NCBI RefSeq assembly: GCF_900141755.1
Contig: NZ_LT670844.1
Coordinates: 1,550,001-1,614,000 of the forward strand
DNA from: Bradyrhizobium lablabi
Lineage (GTDB): Bacteria; Pseudomonadota; Alphaproteobacteria; Rhizobiales; Xanthobacteraceae
DNA length: 64,000 nucleotides
Direction of reading: 5' to 3'
The notes beneath the pieces are model-generated. The model saw only the letters and a program-made list of their open reading frames with translations. It was not told where the DNA came from and did no database searches. Below are positions 18,601-27,273 of the stretch, in pieces. Each line of letters begins with the position of its first letter. Position 1 is the stretch's first letter. A program made the position numbers and the translations under genes.

Positions 18601-18615
18601 CTACAGACTACGAAG

Positions 18616-21327
18616 CTAACTCGCGACCGCCTGCTTATGCCCATCCGCCGACGCAACCACACCCGCCTGCGCGGCCAACCGCTTCAATTCCGGAATGCAC
18701 GAGCCGCAATTGGTGCCGGCCTTCAGCTGCGCGCCGATTTCGGCGGCCGTTCCCGCGCCTGCCGCGATCGCGTCGCAAATCGTGGTACGGCCGACCCCGA
18801 AACAGGCGCAGACGATCGGACCTGTGCTCGCCAACCCGTCCATCGATTTGCCTGACAATAGCGTGCGGCGCTGATCGTCGCTGAGCGCATCGGCGGCGAA
18901 CAGGTTTTTCACCACATCCCAATCGCCCGCATCCCGTGCCGGGCCGACGAACAGGCAGGTCGCGATGCGATTTTCGATAAACGACGCCGCCCGATAGACG
19001 CCTCCGCCGAAATCCTTGTATTCGGCGAGATCGCCACAGGTGACCGAACGCAGCCATGTCTGCCATCGCGCCAGATCGGCATTGTCGGCGAACAGATAGC
19101 CGTAACCGCCGGCCACGGTGACCCGCGCCCACCAGACATGGTAAGGCAGTTGCAGCGGCACCCGCGACAGCGCGAAGCCGCGGAACACGTATTCGTACGG
19201 CACGATCGAGGCCGGCGTCGCCTTGTTCTCGGGCTGGCCGGAAAACGGATCGGTGATCGGTGCCACCAGCGCGCCGACGCGTGCGGTCGACGCCGTCGCC
19301 TCGCTCCAATGGATCGGCGCGAACAGCATGCCGCGCTGCTGCCGCTCGCTGACCGCCACCTTCAGCGTGCACTGCCCGTAGTCGGTGGTAACACGCGCAA
19401 AACTGTCGTCGTCTACGCCATATCGGATGGCATCGTCGGGATGAATCTCGACGAAAGGCTCCGGCAGGTGCTGGCCCAACCGCGGACTGGTGCCGCTGCG
19501 GGTCATGGTGTGCCATTGGTCGCGGATACGGCCGGTGTTCAACCGCAGCGGCCGGCCGGCGGTGGTCTCGCTTCGCAGCGCCGGAATTTCCGGCGCGATG
19601 AAGCGCGCTCTGTGGTCGTTTGCAAAGAATCCGCCATTGGCGAAGAACCGCTGCTGCGGCGCGCTATCGCCGGCGCGGATCGGCCACATCACCGGCGTCA
19701 GCTCGTCGAATTCCTCATCCGACAACGACGTCAACGCGCCGATATCGAAATCGCGGCCACCGCCATTCTCGAATGCCGAGAGCGCGGCGTGTTCGCGGAA
19801 CACTTCCGCCGCCGATTTGAAGTCGAATGCCGGACCAAAACCGAGGCGCTTGGCGACCTCGCCGACGATCCACCAATCCGGTTTTGTCTCTCCCGGGGCT
19901 CTGAGGAACGCACGCTGCCGTGAAATGCGCCGTTCGGAATTGGTCACAGTGCCGGATTTCTCGCCCCAGGCCTGCGCCGGCAGCAGCACATGCACGCCGG
20001 CATTGACGGTATCGTTGGAGAGCACGTTTTCCGAGACCACAAACAGCTCGAGCTTCTTCAGCGCAGCGCGGGCAGCGTCCGCGTCCGGCAACGACACCGC
20101 GGGATTGGTGCCCATCACCCACAACGCCTTGATCTCGCCCTTGGCGATCGCCTCGAACATCTGGACCGCCTTCAGCCCCTCATGGGTGGCGATCCGCGGC
20201 GCCTTCCAGAATCGCCGCACGCGGTCGATGTCCGGAGGAGTGAACGCCATGTGCGCGGCGAGCTGATTGGCAAGCCCGCCGACCTCGCGCCCGCCCATCG
20301 CATTGGGCTGTCCAGTCAGCGAGAACGGCGATGCGCCCGGCTTGCCGATCCGCCCGGTGGCGAGGTGGCAATTGATGATGGCGTTGACCTTGTCGGTGCC
20401 CTGCGCCGACTGGTTGACGCCCTGCGAATACAGCGTCACCACGCGCGGGCTGCTCTTGAACATCTGGAAGAAGTCGGCGACCTCCTGCTCGGACAGGCCG
20501 GTCGCGAGCGCGGTCGCGCCAACACTGCCGGCGATGCTTTTCGCACGCGCCAGCGCTTCGTCGAAGCCGGAAGTGTGGTGTGCAATATAGTCGGAATCGA
20601 GAGCGCCGCTGTCTGCGAGCGCTACCAGCAGCCCCGAGAACAGCGCGGTATCGGTGCCGGGCTTCAATCCCAGAAACAGATCGGCATCGCCGGCGGTATC
20701 GGTCCGGCGCGGATCGATCACCACCATGCGCGCGCCGCGTGCCTGCTTGTTGGCGAGCATGCGCTGGAACAGCACCGGATGGCACCATGCGGCGTTGGAG
20801 CCGACCAGCACCAATAGGTCGGCGGCATCGAGATCCTCATAGCAGCCCGGCACGGTATCGGCGCCGAACGCGCGGCGGTGGCCGGCGACCGAGGACGCCA
20901 TGCACAGCCGTGAATTGGTATCGACATTGGCGCTGCCGATGAATCCCTTCATCAACTTGTTGGCGACGTAATAATCCTCGGTCAGCAACTGCCCCGAGAG
21001 ATAAAACGCCACAGCGCCTGGGCCGTCGCGCTTCACGATATGGGCAAAGCGATGCGCGACATGGTCGAGCGCGTCGCTCCAGGCGATCCGCTCCATGGTG
21101 CCTTTGCTGCAGCGGATCATCGGGTAGAGCAAGCGGTCCTCAAGCCCCAGCGTTTCGCCGAGCGCCGAGCCCTTCGAGCACAGCCGTCCGAAATTGGCGG
21201 GGTGCTCGGGATCGCCCGCTATCGCCGCGCCACCATTATTGTCCGGCGTCGCCAAGACGCCGCAGCCGACGCCGCAATAGGGACAGGTCGTGCGCGTGGC
21301 GCCCAAGGCTGGATCGATGGCCGTCAT
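18616..21327 (-). CDS. nasC: Assimilatory nitrate reductase catalytic subunit
   Basis: Protein of 903 residues of the molybdopterin bis-MGD oxidoreductase family that reduces nitrate to nitrite in the cytoplasm. The N-terminal CPYCGVGCG plus a later Cys in GRLCSKGS bind a 4Fe-4S cluster. Molybdopterin-binding segments include VTLYSQGVNQSAQGTDK and GREVGGLANQLAAHM. A C-terminal BFD-like domain (CACFGVGRTTICD, then GTNCGSCIPELKRL) supplies an extra Fe-S site. Start is the ATG at 21327, which overlaps the stop of the upstream oxidoreductase gene by one base (TAATG); a longer frame exists but lies inside that gene. Gene order matches B. diazoefficiens nasC. Confidence 0.93.
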   Translation of the reverse strand: MTAIDPALGATRTTCPYCGVGCGVLATPDNNGGAAIAGDPEHPANFGRLCSKGSALGETLGLEDRLLYPMIRCSKGTMERIAWSDALDHVAHRFAHIVKRDGPGAVAFYLSGQLLTEDYYVANKLMKGFIGSANVDTNSRLCMASSVAGHRRAFGADTVPGCYEDLDAADLLVLVGSNAAWCHPVLFQRMLANKQARGARMVVIDPRRTDTAGDADLFLGLKPGTDTALFSGLLVALADSGALDSDYIAHHTSGFDEALARAKSIAGSVGATALATGLSEQEVADFFQMFKSSPRVVTLYSQGVNQSAQGTDKVNAIINCHLATGRIGKPGASPFSLTGQPNAMGGREVGGLANQLAAHMAFTPPDIDRVRRFWKAPRIATHEGLKAVQMFEAIAKGEIKALWVMGTNPAVSLPDADAARAALKKLELFVVSENVLSNDTVNAGVHVLLPAQAWGEKSGTVTNSERRISRQRAFLRAPGETKPDWWIVGEVAKRLGFGPAFDFKSAAEVFREHAALSAFENGGGRDFDIGALTSLSDEEFDELTPVMWPIRAGDSAPQQRFFANGGFFANDHRARFIAPEIPALRSETTAGRPLRLNTGRIRDQWHTMTRSGTSPRLGQHLPEPFVEIHPDDAIRYGVDDDSFARVTTDYGQCTLKVAVSERQQRGMLFAPIHWSEATASTARVGALVAPITDPFSGQPENKATPASIVPYEYVFRGFALSRVPLQLPYHVWWARVTVAGGYGYLFADNADLARWQTWLRSVTCGDLAEYKDFGGGVYRAASFIENRIATCLFVGPARDAGDWDVVKNLFAADALSDDQRRTLLSGKSMDGLASTGPIVCACFGVGRTTICDAIAAGAGTAAEIGAQLKAGTNCGSCIPELKRLAAQAGVVASADGHKQAVAS

Positions 21328-22544
21328 TACGCCGCCTCCGCCTGGACCGTCAGCGTGCGACCGAACATCATGCGGTTGCGAATTCTTGCGATCGGCTCGC
21401 GGCTGCGGATCAATTCGAGGTACCACAACGCGTCGCCGACGTCGCCGACCAAGACCGCGCCGCTCAGTCGACCGTCCGATATCACCAGCTTTTTGTAAGT
21501 GCCATGTCTGAAATCGTTCAGCACGATGGTCTCGGTTCCATCCGCGCCGATGAAATCGCCCGCCGAAAACACGCTGACGCCCGAGACCTTCAGATTGGTG
21601 GCGACCACGCTGCCCTGGTAGGCGGCAGCCCTGCCTGCGAGATGCCGGCTAAGGACATGCGCCTGCTCGTAGGCCGGTTCGACCAGGCCATAGCAGACGC
21701 CGCGATGCTCGGCGCATTCGCCGAGCGCGAAGATGCCGGGCGCGGCGGTCTGCAGATGATCGTCGACGACGATGCCGCGATTGACGGCAATGCCGGCCTC
21801 CTTTGCCAGCGCGACATTGGGCCGGATACCGGCGGCGAAGATCACCGCGTCGGCATCGATCCGGCGCCCGTCGGTCAGCTCAACGCCTTCGACATGCGTC
21901 TCACCGTGGATACGCGCGGTGTTGGCATTGAGCAGGATTTTGATCCCCTTGCGCTCGACGAGATATTTCAAGAGTTCCGCCGCCGGTGCATCGAGCTGCC
22001 GCTCCATCAGCCGGTCCATCAGGTGCACCAGCGTCACTGTCGCGCCGGCCTTGGCGAGGCCGTAAGCTGCCTCCAACCCGAGCAATCCGCCGCCGACCAC
22101 GACGACGCGCTTCCTTTGCGCGGCGAGCGTCAACAGCAGATCGACGTCCCGGCTGTCGCGAAAGGTGTTGACGCCGGCGAGATCGGCGCCGGGCACATTG
22201 AGCCGCAGCGGCGTCGAGCCGGTGGCAAGCACCAGCCTCGAGAATGCGACGCTCTCTTCATTGGCGATCTTGAGTTCGCGGCGGCCGACGTCGATCTCGG
22301 TGGCAAGGCAACCATATTTCAAGGTGACGCCGCGGTCGCGCCACCACGCGGCCGGCTTCAGCTCGATCTCATGGGAACCAGTCTCGCCCGCCAATACCGA
22401 CGAGAGCAGGACGCGGTTGTAAGCCAGACGCGGCTCGTCGCCGATCACGGCGATGGCGTAACGGCCTTGTGCTGTCTTGGTCAGTTCGTCGACCAGACGC
22501 GCAGCGGCCATTCCGTTGCCGACAATAACCAGCGGTTCGCTCAC
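21327..22544 (-). CDS. flp: FAD-dependent NAD(P)H oxidoreductase of nitrate assimilation
   Basis: Protein of 405 residues with two nucleotide-binding loops: FAD (VIVGNGMAAARLVDEL) and NAD(P)H (VVVVGGGLLGLEAAYGL). It resembles the N-terminal NirB/rubredoxin-reductase-like domain and the electron-transfer subunits of assimilatory nitrate reductases. It sits between the globin gene and nasC with 1-base overlap to nasC, so it probably passes electrons to nitrate reductase and may reduce the globin, as reported for the Flp protein of B. diazoefficiens. Assignment of the symbol rests on gene order and family. Confidence 0.88.
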   Translation of the reverse strand: MSEPLVIVGNGMAAARLVDELTKTAQGRYAIAVIGDEPRLAYNRVLLSSVLAGETGSHEIELKPAAWWRDRGVTLKYGCLATEIDVGRRELKIANEESVAFSRLVLATGSTPLRLNVPGADLAGVNTFRDSRDVDLLLTLAAQRKRVVVVGGGLLGLEAAYGLAKAGATVTLVHLMDRLMERQLDAPAAELLKYLVERKGIKILLNANTARIHGETHVEGVELTDGRRIDADAVIFAAGIRPNVALAKEAGIAVNRGIVVDDHLQTAAPGIFALGECAEHRGVCYGLVEPAYEQAHVLSRHLAGRAAAYQGSVVATNLKVSGVSVFSAGDFIGADGTETIVLNDFRHGTYKKLVISDGRLSGAVLVGDVGDALWYLELIRSREPIARIRNRMMFGRTLTVQAEAA

Positions 22545-22553
22545 GCTATGTCC

Positions 22554-22979
22554 TTACTCGGCGGCCTCGGGGCGGCCATAGGCCTCGGAAATCATGTAGC
22601 CGGACAGCGTGGTGTAGGCCGCCGTCCATGCGTCCGCGACTTCCGGCGTCCAGCCATCGCCGAGGCCCTTTTCCAAAGTCCACAGCAAAGCGGCGCCGAC
22701 CACCGGATAGTGCTCGGCCTTGGCGCCATAGCTGACGTGGCGGATGGCGAGCGCGCTCGCAGCCGGCAATATCGATTCAATATTACTAAGGCCCTTGACG
22801 ACCGCTCCCAGCATCGTCATCAGCTTGCCGCGCTGTACGGCCATGTCGCCGGTGAACATCGGCTTCACTGCCGGGGCGATCTCGAACAGACGATCGTAAA
22901 AGATCACCGCCGCCTGATCCGAAATCGGCACCACTTTGGCAAAACTTTGCTGCACGAGTTTGACTTGGTCCGGTGTCAT
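22554..22979 (-). CDS. bjgb: Single-domain bacterial haemoglobin (Bjgb-like)
   Basis: Globin of 141 residues resembling the globin domain of flavohaemoglobin but without the reductase domain. The B10 tyrosine lies in VIFYDRLFE and the proximal histidine lies in the YGAKAEHYPVVG segment. The start chosen is the ATG at 22979, with AAGGAGTCACAG upstream; the open frame continues 12 codons farther without a ribosome site. In B. diazoefficiens the equivalent protein detoxifies nitric oxide formed during nitrate assimilation. The FAD protein encoded 10 bases downstream is its likely reductase. Confidence 0.9.
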   Translation of the reverse strand: MTPDQVKLVQQSFAKVVPISDQAAVIFYDRLFEIAPAVKPMFTGDMAVQRGKLMTMLGAVVKGLSNIESILPAASALAIRHVSYGAKAEHYPVVGAALLWTLEKGLGDGWTPEVADAWTAAYTTLSGYMISEAYGRPEAAE

Positions 22980-23076
22980 CTGTGACTCCTTGGCTTTGCG
23001 GGTTTCTCGTCCCACTCGACCTCTCCGCGCGGACGGGGAGAGGCAATGCGTTGGTGTCGAAGGCTGTTGATGTGGT

Positions 23077-24459
23077 TCACACCCGTGCTTCGGCGAGGCT
23101 GGTCGCGCTCGAGGCCACCGAACTGCGGCGCAGATAGAACCACCAGGTCAGAAACAGGCAGACCGCGTAGAACGCCAGATAGATTTCCAGCGCGAGCTGC
23201 GGACCGCCGGTGATCGCGATCGACTTGCCGAAACCGCTCGGGATCAAATAGCCGCCGCAGGCGCCGATCGCGCCGATGAAGCCGAGCGCGGCACCGCTCT
23301 CGATGCTGGCGGCTTTCAGCGCGAGTGCCCGGCCGGCTTCGCCGCTGCCCTTTGCCTTGCGAAGATTCTCCTCGCGGAAGATCGAGGGGATCATCCGGTA
23401 GGTCGAGCCGTTGCCGATCCCGGTCGTGACGAACAGGATCAGGAACATCGCGAGGAAGCCGTTGAAGTCCTTGATAACGACGAAATACAGCACGCCGATC
23501 GTGGCCGCGCCCATCGCGATGAAATTCCAGAACGTCACGATCGCGCCGCCGACCTTGTCGGCCAAGAGGCCGCCGAACGGGCGCGACAGCGAGCCGACCA
23601 AAGGTCCAAGGAACGCGATTGCAATCGTGACCGCGGGGAATTGCGTCTTGATCAGAAGCGGAAACGCCGCGGAGTAACCGATGAAGGATCCGAACGTCCC
23701 GATATAGATGAAGGACATGATCCAGGTATGCTTGCGGCCGATAATGGCGAGCTGGTCCTTGAACGAAGACTTCGCCGAAGTGAGGTTGTTCATGAAGAAG
23801 ACGGCGCCGAATACCGCGATCGCGAGCGGCACGATCCACATCAGGCCTGCGTTCTGAAGGTAAACGCCCGAGACCGGCGTTGCCTGATAGAGATTGAAAA
23901 TGCCAAACCCCATCAGAATGGGCGTCAGCAACTGGACGCTTGAGACGCCGATATTGCCGCCGGCCGCGTTCAGGCCGAGCGCCCAGCCCTTCATGCGGTC
24001 GGGATAGAAGAAGGAGATGTTGGCCATGCTGGAAGCAAAATTGCCGCCGCCGAGGCCCGCGGTGGAGGCGACCAAAAGCATCAGCCAGAACGGCGTCTCG
24101 GGATGGCTGACGAAATAAGCCAGCGCAAGCGTCGGGATGAACAGCACCGCGGCACTGAAGATGGTCCAGTTGCGGCCGCCGAAGGTCGTTACCGCGAACG
24201 TGTAGGGAAAACGCATCAGCGAGCCGATCAGCCCCGGCACCGCCACCAGCTGAAACAGCTGGTCCGTGTCGAAGTGGAAGCCGGCCGCCGGCAATTTGGT
24301 GGCGACGATGCTCCAGATCAGCCAGACCGAAAATCCGATATGCTCGGCGACAATCGACCAGATCAAATTGCGCCGAGCGACGACCTTGCCCTTGGTGTTC
24401 CAAAACGTCTCATCTTCTGGGTTCCACTCTGAAATCCAGGTCGGGTTCTCGGTACTCAT
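23077..24459 (-). CDS. narK: NarK family nitrate/nitrite MFS transporter
   Basis: Membrane protein of 460 residues with about twelve helices. The nitrate-signature-like segment GGGNFASSMANISFFYPDR and the second FIGAIGACGGYLIPSGFGKS segment are typical of NarK/NasA nitrate porters. It is the first gene of the nitrate operon and brings nitrate in and/or exports nitrite. Start ATG at 24459 has AAGGA eight bases upstream. The 97-base gap to the globin gene contains no obvious terminator, so the four genes likely form one transcript. Confidence 0.92.
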   Translation of the reverse strand: MSTENPTWISEWNPEDETFWNTKGKVVARRNLIWSIVAEHIGFSVWLIWSIVATKLPAAGFHFDTDQLFQLVAVPGLIGSLMRFPYTFAVTTFGGRNWTIFSAAVLFIPTLALAYFVSHPETPFWLMLLVASTAGLGGGNFASSMANISFFYPDRMKGWALGLNAAGGNIGVSSVQLLTPILMGFGIFNLYQATPVSGVYLQNAGLMWIVPLAIAVFGAVFFMNNLTSAKSSFKDQLAIIGRKHTWIMSFIYIGTFGSFIGYSAAFPLLIKTQFPAVTIAIAFLGPLVGSLSRPFGGLLADKVGGAIVTFWNFIAMGAATIGVLYFVVIKDFNGFLAMFLILFVTTGIGNGSTYRMIPSIFREENLRKAKGSGEAGRALALKAASIESGAALGFIGAIGACGGYLIPSGFGKSIAITGGPQLALEIYLAFYAVCLFLTWWFYLRRSSVASSATSLAEARV

Positions 24460-24617
24460 TGCAAAATTTCCTTTCTGATCGCGTGAGGCGGCCGTCGCAG
24501 AGGCACAGGGGCGCGCTCTGGGGAGGCCCCAGTCTGCCGGCGTCGCAAATTCGGATGATTGGTTTCGAGGGACGGCTACAATGGCGTCAGGCCTAAACCA
24601 TTCAAGCTTCGTGCCAA
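24460..24617 (-). promoter_or_regulatory. narK: Candidate sigma-54 promoter and leader of the nitrate operon
   Basis: Reading on the minus strand, TTGGCACGAAGCTTGAA (24601-24617) has an exact TGGCAC -24 box and TTGA in place of TTGC at -12. It would give a leader of about 130 bases. The leader holds a 6-bp hairpin CTGGGG-CCT-CCCCAG (24518-24532). B. diazoefficiens narK is reported to depend on NtrC/RpoN and on NasST antitermination, which fits, but no U-tract terminator is visible here. Confidence 0.4.
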
Positions 24618-24712
24618 GCTACCGCAACGCGAAAATTACATGTTTTATAATAAGTTGCGGAATTGGTCGGCCTCGCTCGCCCGGCGTGACGCGCTCGCAA
24701 AATTTGCGATTC

Positions 24713-24745
24713 GCTCAAACCTTGTGCGGCGCACAAGATTTGAGC
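24713..24745 (-). terminator. Strong hairpin downstream of the dioxygenase gene
   Basis: Two 7-bp blocks pair on each side (GCTCAAA/TTTGAGC and CTTGTGC/GCACAAG) with one intervening U·G pair on the minus strand and a 3-base loop. It lies 22 bases past the stop at 24767. No T-run follows, so it may be a processing or regulatory site rather than a simple terminator. Confidence 0.5.
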
Positions 24746-24766
24746 AGGCGCGTTTTCAAGTGATGT

Positions 24767-25678
24767 TCAGGCGTCCTCGGTCACCGCCATCATCGGCTTC
24801 GGCGCGTTGCCTTGGCCCGGCTTCATGCGGAATTCGTAGCTCATCAAATGCCAGGGCCCGGCAACGGGCTTGCCATCCGGCGTCACCGGATCGGAGCGCT
24901 TCTCGACCTTGGCCACCAAATCGTCCTTCACCCCGAACACCACGTCGGTATCGAGATATTTGTCGCCATCGATAAAGACATGCGTGATCAAAGGCTCGTG
25001 GCCGGGCGCGTCGACCAGGAAATGCACGTGCGCGGGGCGCATCGGATGACGGCGCGTCTGCAGGATCATTTCACCGACGGGGCCATCGGTCGGGATCGGG
25101 TAGCTGCAGGGCAGGATGGTGCGGAAGAAAAACCGGCCATCGGCGTCGGTGATGAAGCGTGCCCGGGATGACGGACCGTCGGTCTCATAGGTCGGCCGTT
25201 GCGAATCGTAATAGCCGTCGTCATCGGCGTGCCAGACGTCGACCGGAACGCCCGCCAGCGGCTTGCCCTTGAGATCCGTGACGCGGCTTTGGACGAACAT
25301 CCGCTCTCCCGGCAGATTGGAGGAAATATCCGTGCCATGCGGCACCGGCTTGTGCTCGCCGACATAGAACGGGCCGAGCACGGTGGTCTCGGTGGCGCCC
25401 TCGCGTTCGCGATGGTTCACGGCATCGACCAGCATCGAAACCCCGAACACGTCCGACAGCAGGATGAACTCCTGCCGGGTCGGGGTGCATTTCTGGCCGA
25501 CGCGGGTGAGGAAATCGATCGCATAGCCCCATTCGTCGAAAGTAAGGTCGGTCTTGCGGACGTAATCGTGCAGCGACTTTACCAGTTCCTCGAGCAGGAA
25601 TTTGACACGCGGGTCCGGCGTCTCCTCAAAGCTTTTGATCACGGCGGCGGTGAGTTCGGTGTCGTTGAATTGGGGCAT
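24767..25678 (-). CDS. Intradiol ring-cleavage dioxygenase (catechol/hydroxyquinol 1,2-dioxygenase type)
   Basis: Protein of 303 residues. It has the N-terminal helical dimerisation domain of catechol-type enzymes and a C-terminal beta domain holding the non-haem Fe(III) ligands: Tyr in DDDGYYDSQ, Tyr in CSYPIPTDGP and two His in RPAHVHFLV. It opens an aromatic diol between the hydroxyls. The length and the conserved GPFYVGE segment fit hydroxyquinol/chlorocatechol dioxygenases. The ATG at 25678 follows AGGATGAGG and is preferred over an upstream in-frame codon. No maleylacetate reductase is adjacent, so the exact substrate is open. Confidence 0.87.
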   Translation of the reverse strand: MPQFNDTELTAAVIKSFEETPDPRVKFLLEELVKSLHDYVRKTDLTFDEWGYAIDFLTRVGQKCTPTRQEFILLSDVFGVSMLVDAVNHREREGATETTVLGPFYVGEHKPVPHGTDISSNLPGERMFVQSRVTDLKGKPLAGVPVDVWHADDDGYYDSQRPTYETDGPSSRARFITDADGRFFFRTILPCSYPIPTDGPVGEMILQTRRHPMRPAHVHFLVDAPGHEPLITHVFIDGDKYLDTDVVFGVKDDLVAKVEKRSDPVTPDGKPVAGPWHLMSYEFRMKPGQGNAPKPMMAVTEDA

Positions 25679-25825
25679 TGTCCTCATCCTGCGGTTTTTA
25701 CGCGGTTGCGGGTTCAAGCCTACACTAGCGGCCGGGCAAGGGTAAGCGCCGCGGTGATTGGAACATGGCACCGTTTTCGGCTATCAAGGCTGCAGCCTGC
25801 GAAAGCCCTTCCGGAGATTGTCCCG

Positions 25826-27100
25826 ATGCTTGCCCCCACCCCCGCCTCCCCCGAATCCGCCGGCATGTCGGAAGCAGCCTTCGACCGGATCGAAGCGCAT
25901 CTCAAGCACCGGTATATCGACGCCGGCCGCTTTCCGGGAACCCAGCTTGTGGTCTATCGCCGCGGCAAGGTCGTCCATTCGACGGTGCAGGGCTTTGCCG
26001 ATCTCGAGCGCAAGCTGCCGGTCAAGGACGACACCATCTTCCGCATCTATTCGATGACAAAGCCGATCACGAGCGTGGCCTTCATGATGCTGGTCGAGGA
26101 GGGCCGCGTCGCGCTCGATGAGCCCGTCCACAAATACATCCCGGAATGGAAGAACCTCGGCGTGTTCGTCGCCGGCACCGCACCGGCCTTTCTGACCAGG
26201 CCGCCGTCGCGGCCGATGCTGATCGTCGACCTGCTGCGGCACACCTCCGGGCTGACTTACGGCTTCCAGCAGCGCTCCAATGTCGATGCGGCCTATCGCG
26301 AGATGAAAATCGGCGAGGTCATCAAGGCAGGAACGCTGGACTCGATGATCGCTGACCTCGCGAAAATCCCGCTGGAATTCTCGCCCGGCGAGGCCTGGAA
26401 TTATTCGGTCGCGACCGACGTGATCGGTTATCTGATCGGCAAGATCAGCGGCATACCGTTCGAACAATTCCTGAAGGAACGCATCTTCAATCCGCTCGGC
26501 ATGAACGACACCGACTTTTTCTTGCCCGCCGACAAGGCGCATCGCTTCGCGGCCTGCTACTCGGCCGACCCGCAGGGCGGCATGAGCTTCCACGCCGCCG
26601 ATCGCAAGGGCGGCCTGACGCTGCAGGATGACCCGGCCACGAGTTCCTTCCTCGCGCCGCCGTCGCTGATTTCCGGCGGCGGCGGGTTGTGCTCGACCAC
26701 AGCCGATTACCTCACCTTCTGCCGCGCCCTGATCAATGGCGGCGAACTCGGCGGCGTCCGGCTGATCGGCCCGAAGACGCTGGCGCTGATGACCTCCAAT
26801 CACCTGCCCGGCGGCCGCGACCTGCCGGAAATGTCGCGCTCGCTGTTCTCGGAAGCCGCCTATAACGGCATCGGCTTCGGTCTCGGCTTCTCGGTCACGA
26901 TGAATCCGGCGCAGACCTTGATTCCCGGCAGCCGCGGCGAATATGCTTGGGGCGGTGCGGCAACGACCTCGTTCTGGATCGACCCCGCCGAAGAGCTGAT
27001 TGCCATCTTCATGACACAAGTGTTGCCCTCGAGCGCCTATCCGATCCGGCGTGAATTGCGCACCATGGTTTACGCCGCGATAACCGACAGCAATCTTTAG
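25826..27100 (+). CDS. Serine hydrolase (beta-lactamase/class C-like esterase)
   Basis: Protein of 424 residues of the serine beta-lactamase-like superfamily (EstB/family VIII esterases). The nucleophile motif SMTK is at residues 76-79 (Ser76, Lys79) and the YxN-type tyrosine is Y193 in WNYSVATD. A third-motif region GGAATTSFWIDP replaces KTG. The start ATG at 25826 has GGAG upstream. No signal peptide is visible, so an intracellular esterase or amidase is more likely than a lactamase. It is divergent from the dioxygenase gene; a functional link is not established. Confidence 0.87.
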   Translation: MLAPTPASPESAGMSEAAFDRIEAHLKHRYIDAGRFPGTQLVVYRRGKVVHSTVQGFADLERKLPVKDDTIFRIYSMTKPITSVAFMMLVEEGRVALDEPVHKYIPEWKNLGVFVAGTAPAFLTRPPSRPMLIVDLLRHTSGLTYGFQQRSNVDAAYREMKIGEVIKAGTLDSMIADLAKIPLEFSPGEAWNYSVATDVIGYLIGKISGIPFEQFLKERIFNPLGMNDTDFFLPADKAHRFAACYSADPQGGMSFHAADRKGGLTLQDDPATSSFLAPPSLISGGGGLCSTTADYLTFCRALINGGELGGVRLIGPKTLALMTSNHLPGGRDLPEMSRSLFSEAAYNGIGFGLGFSVTMNPAQTLIPGSRGEYAWGGAATTSFWIDPAEELIAIFMTQVLPSSAYPIRRELRTMVYAAITDSNL

Positions 27101-27273
27101 GCGGGTATTTCTTAGACCTGCAATCCCCAAACCGGCGCAGCTTTGCGCACTGCACGACCGGCGCCACCGGCAGCCGGCCGGCGCGGCTAAAATCCTTGGC
27201 GGATTCAAAGCGCTTCTCCTATGCTCGCGAGCGTGTGGCGCAACCTTCGCCAACGTATCGATGCGGGACCCGC

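Noticed and set aside
25784..27253. Minus-strand open frame of 489 codons
   Set aside because: It mirrors the serine hydrolase gene, whose SMTK motif and ribosome site are clear.
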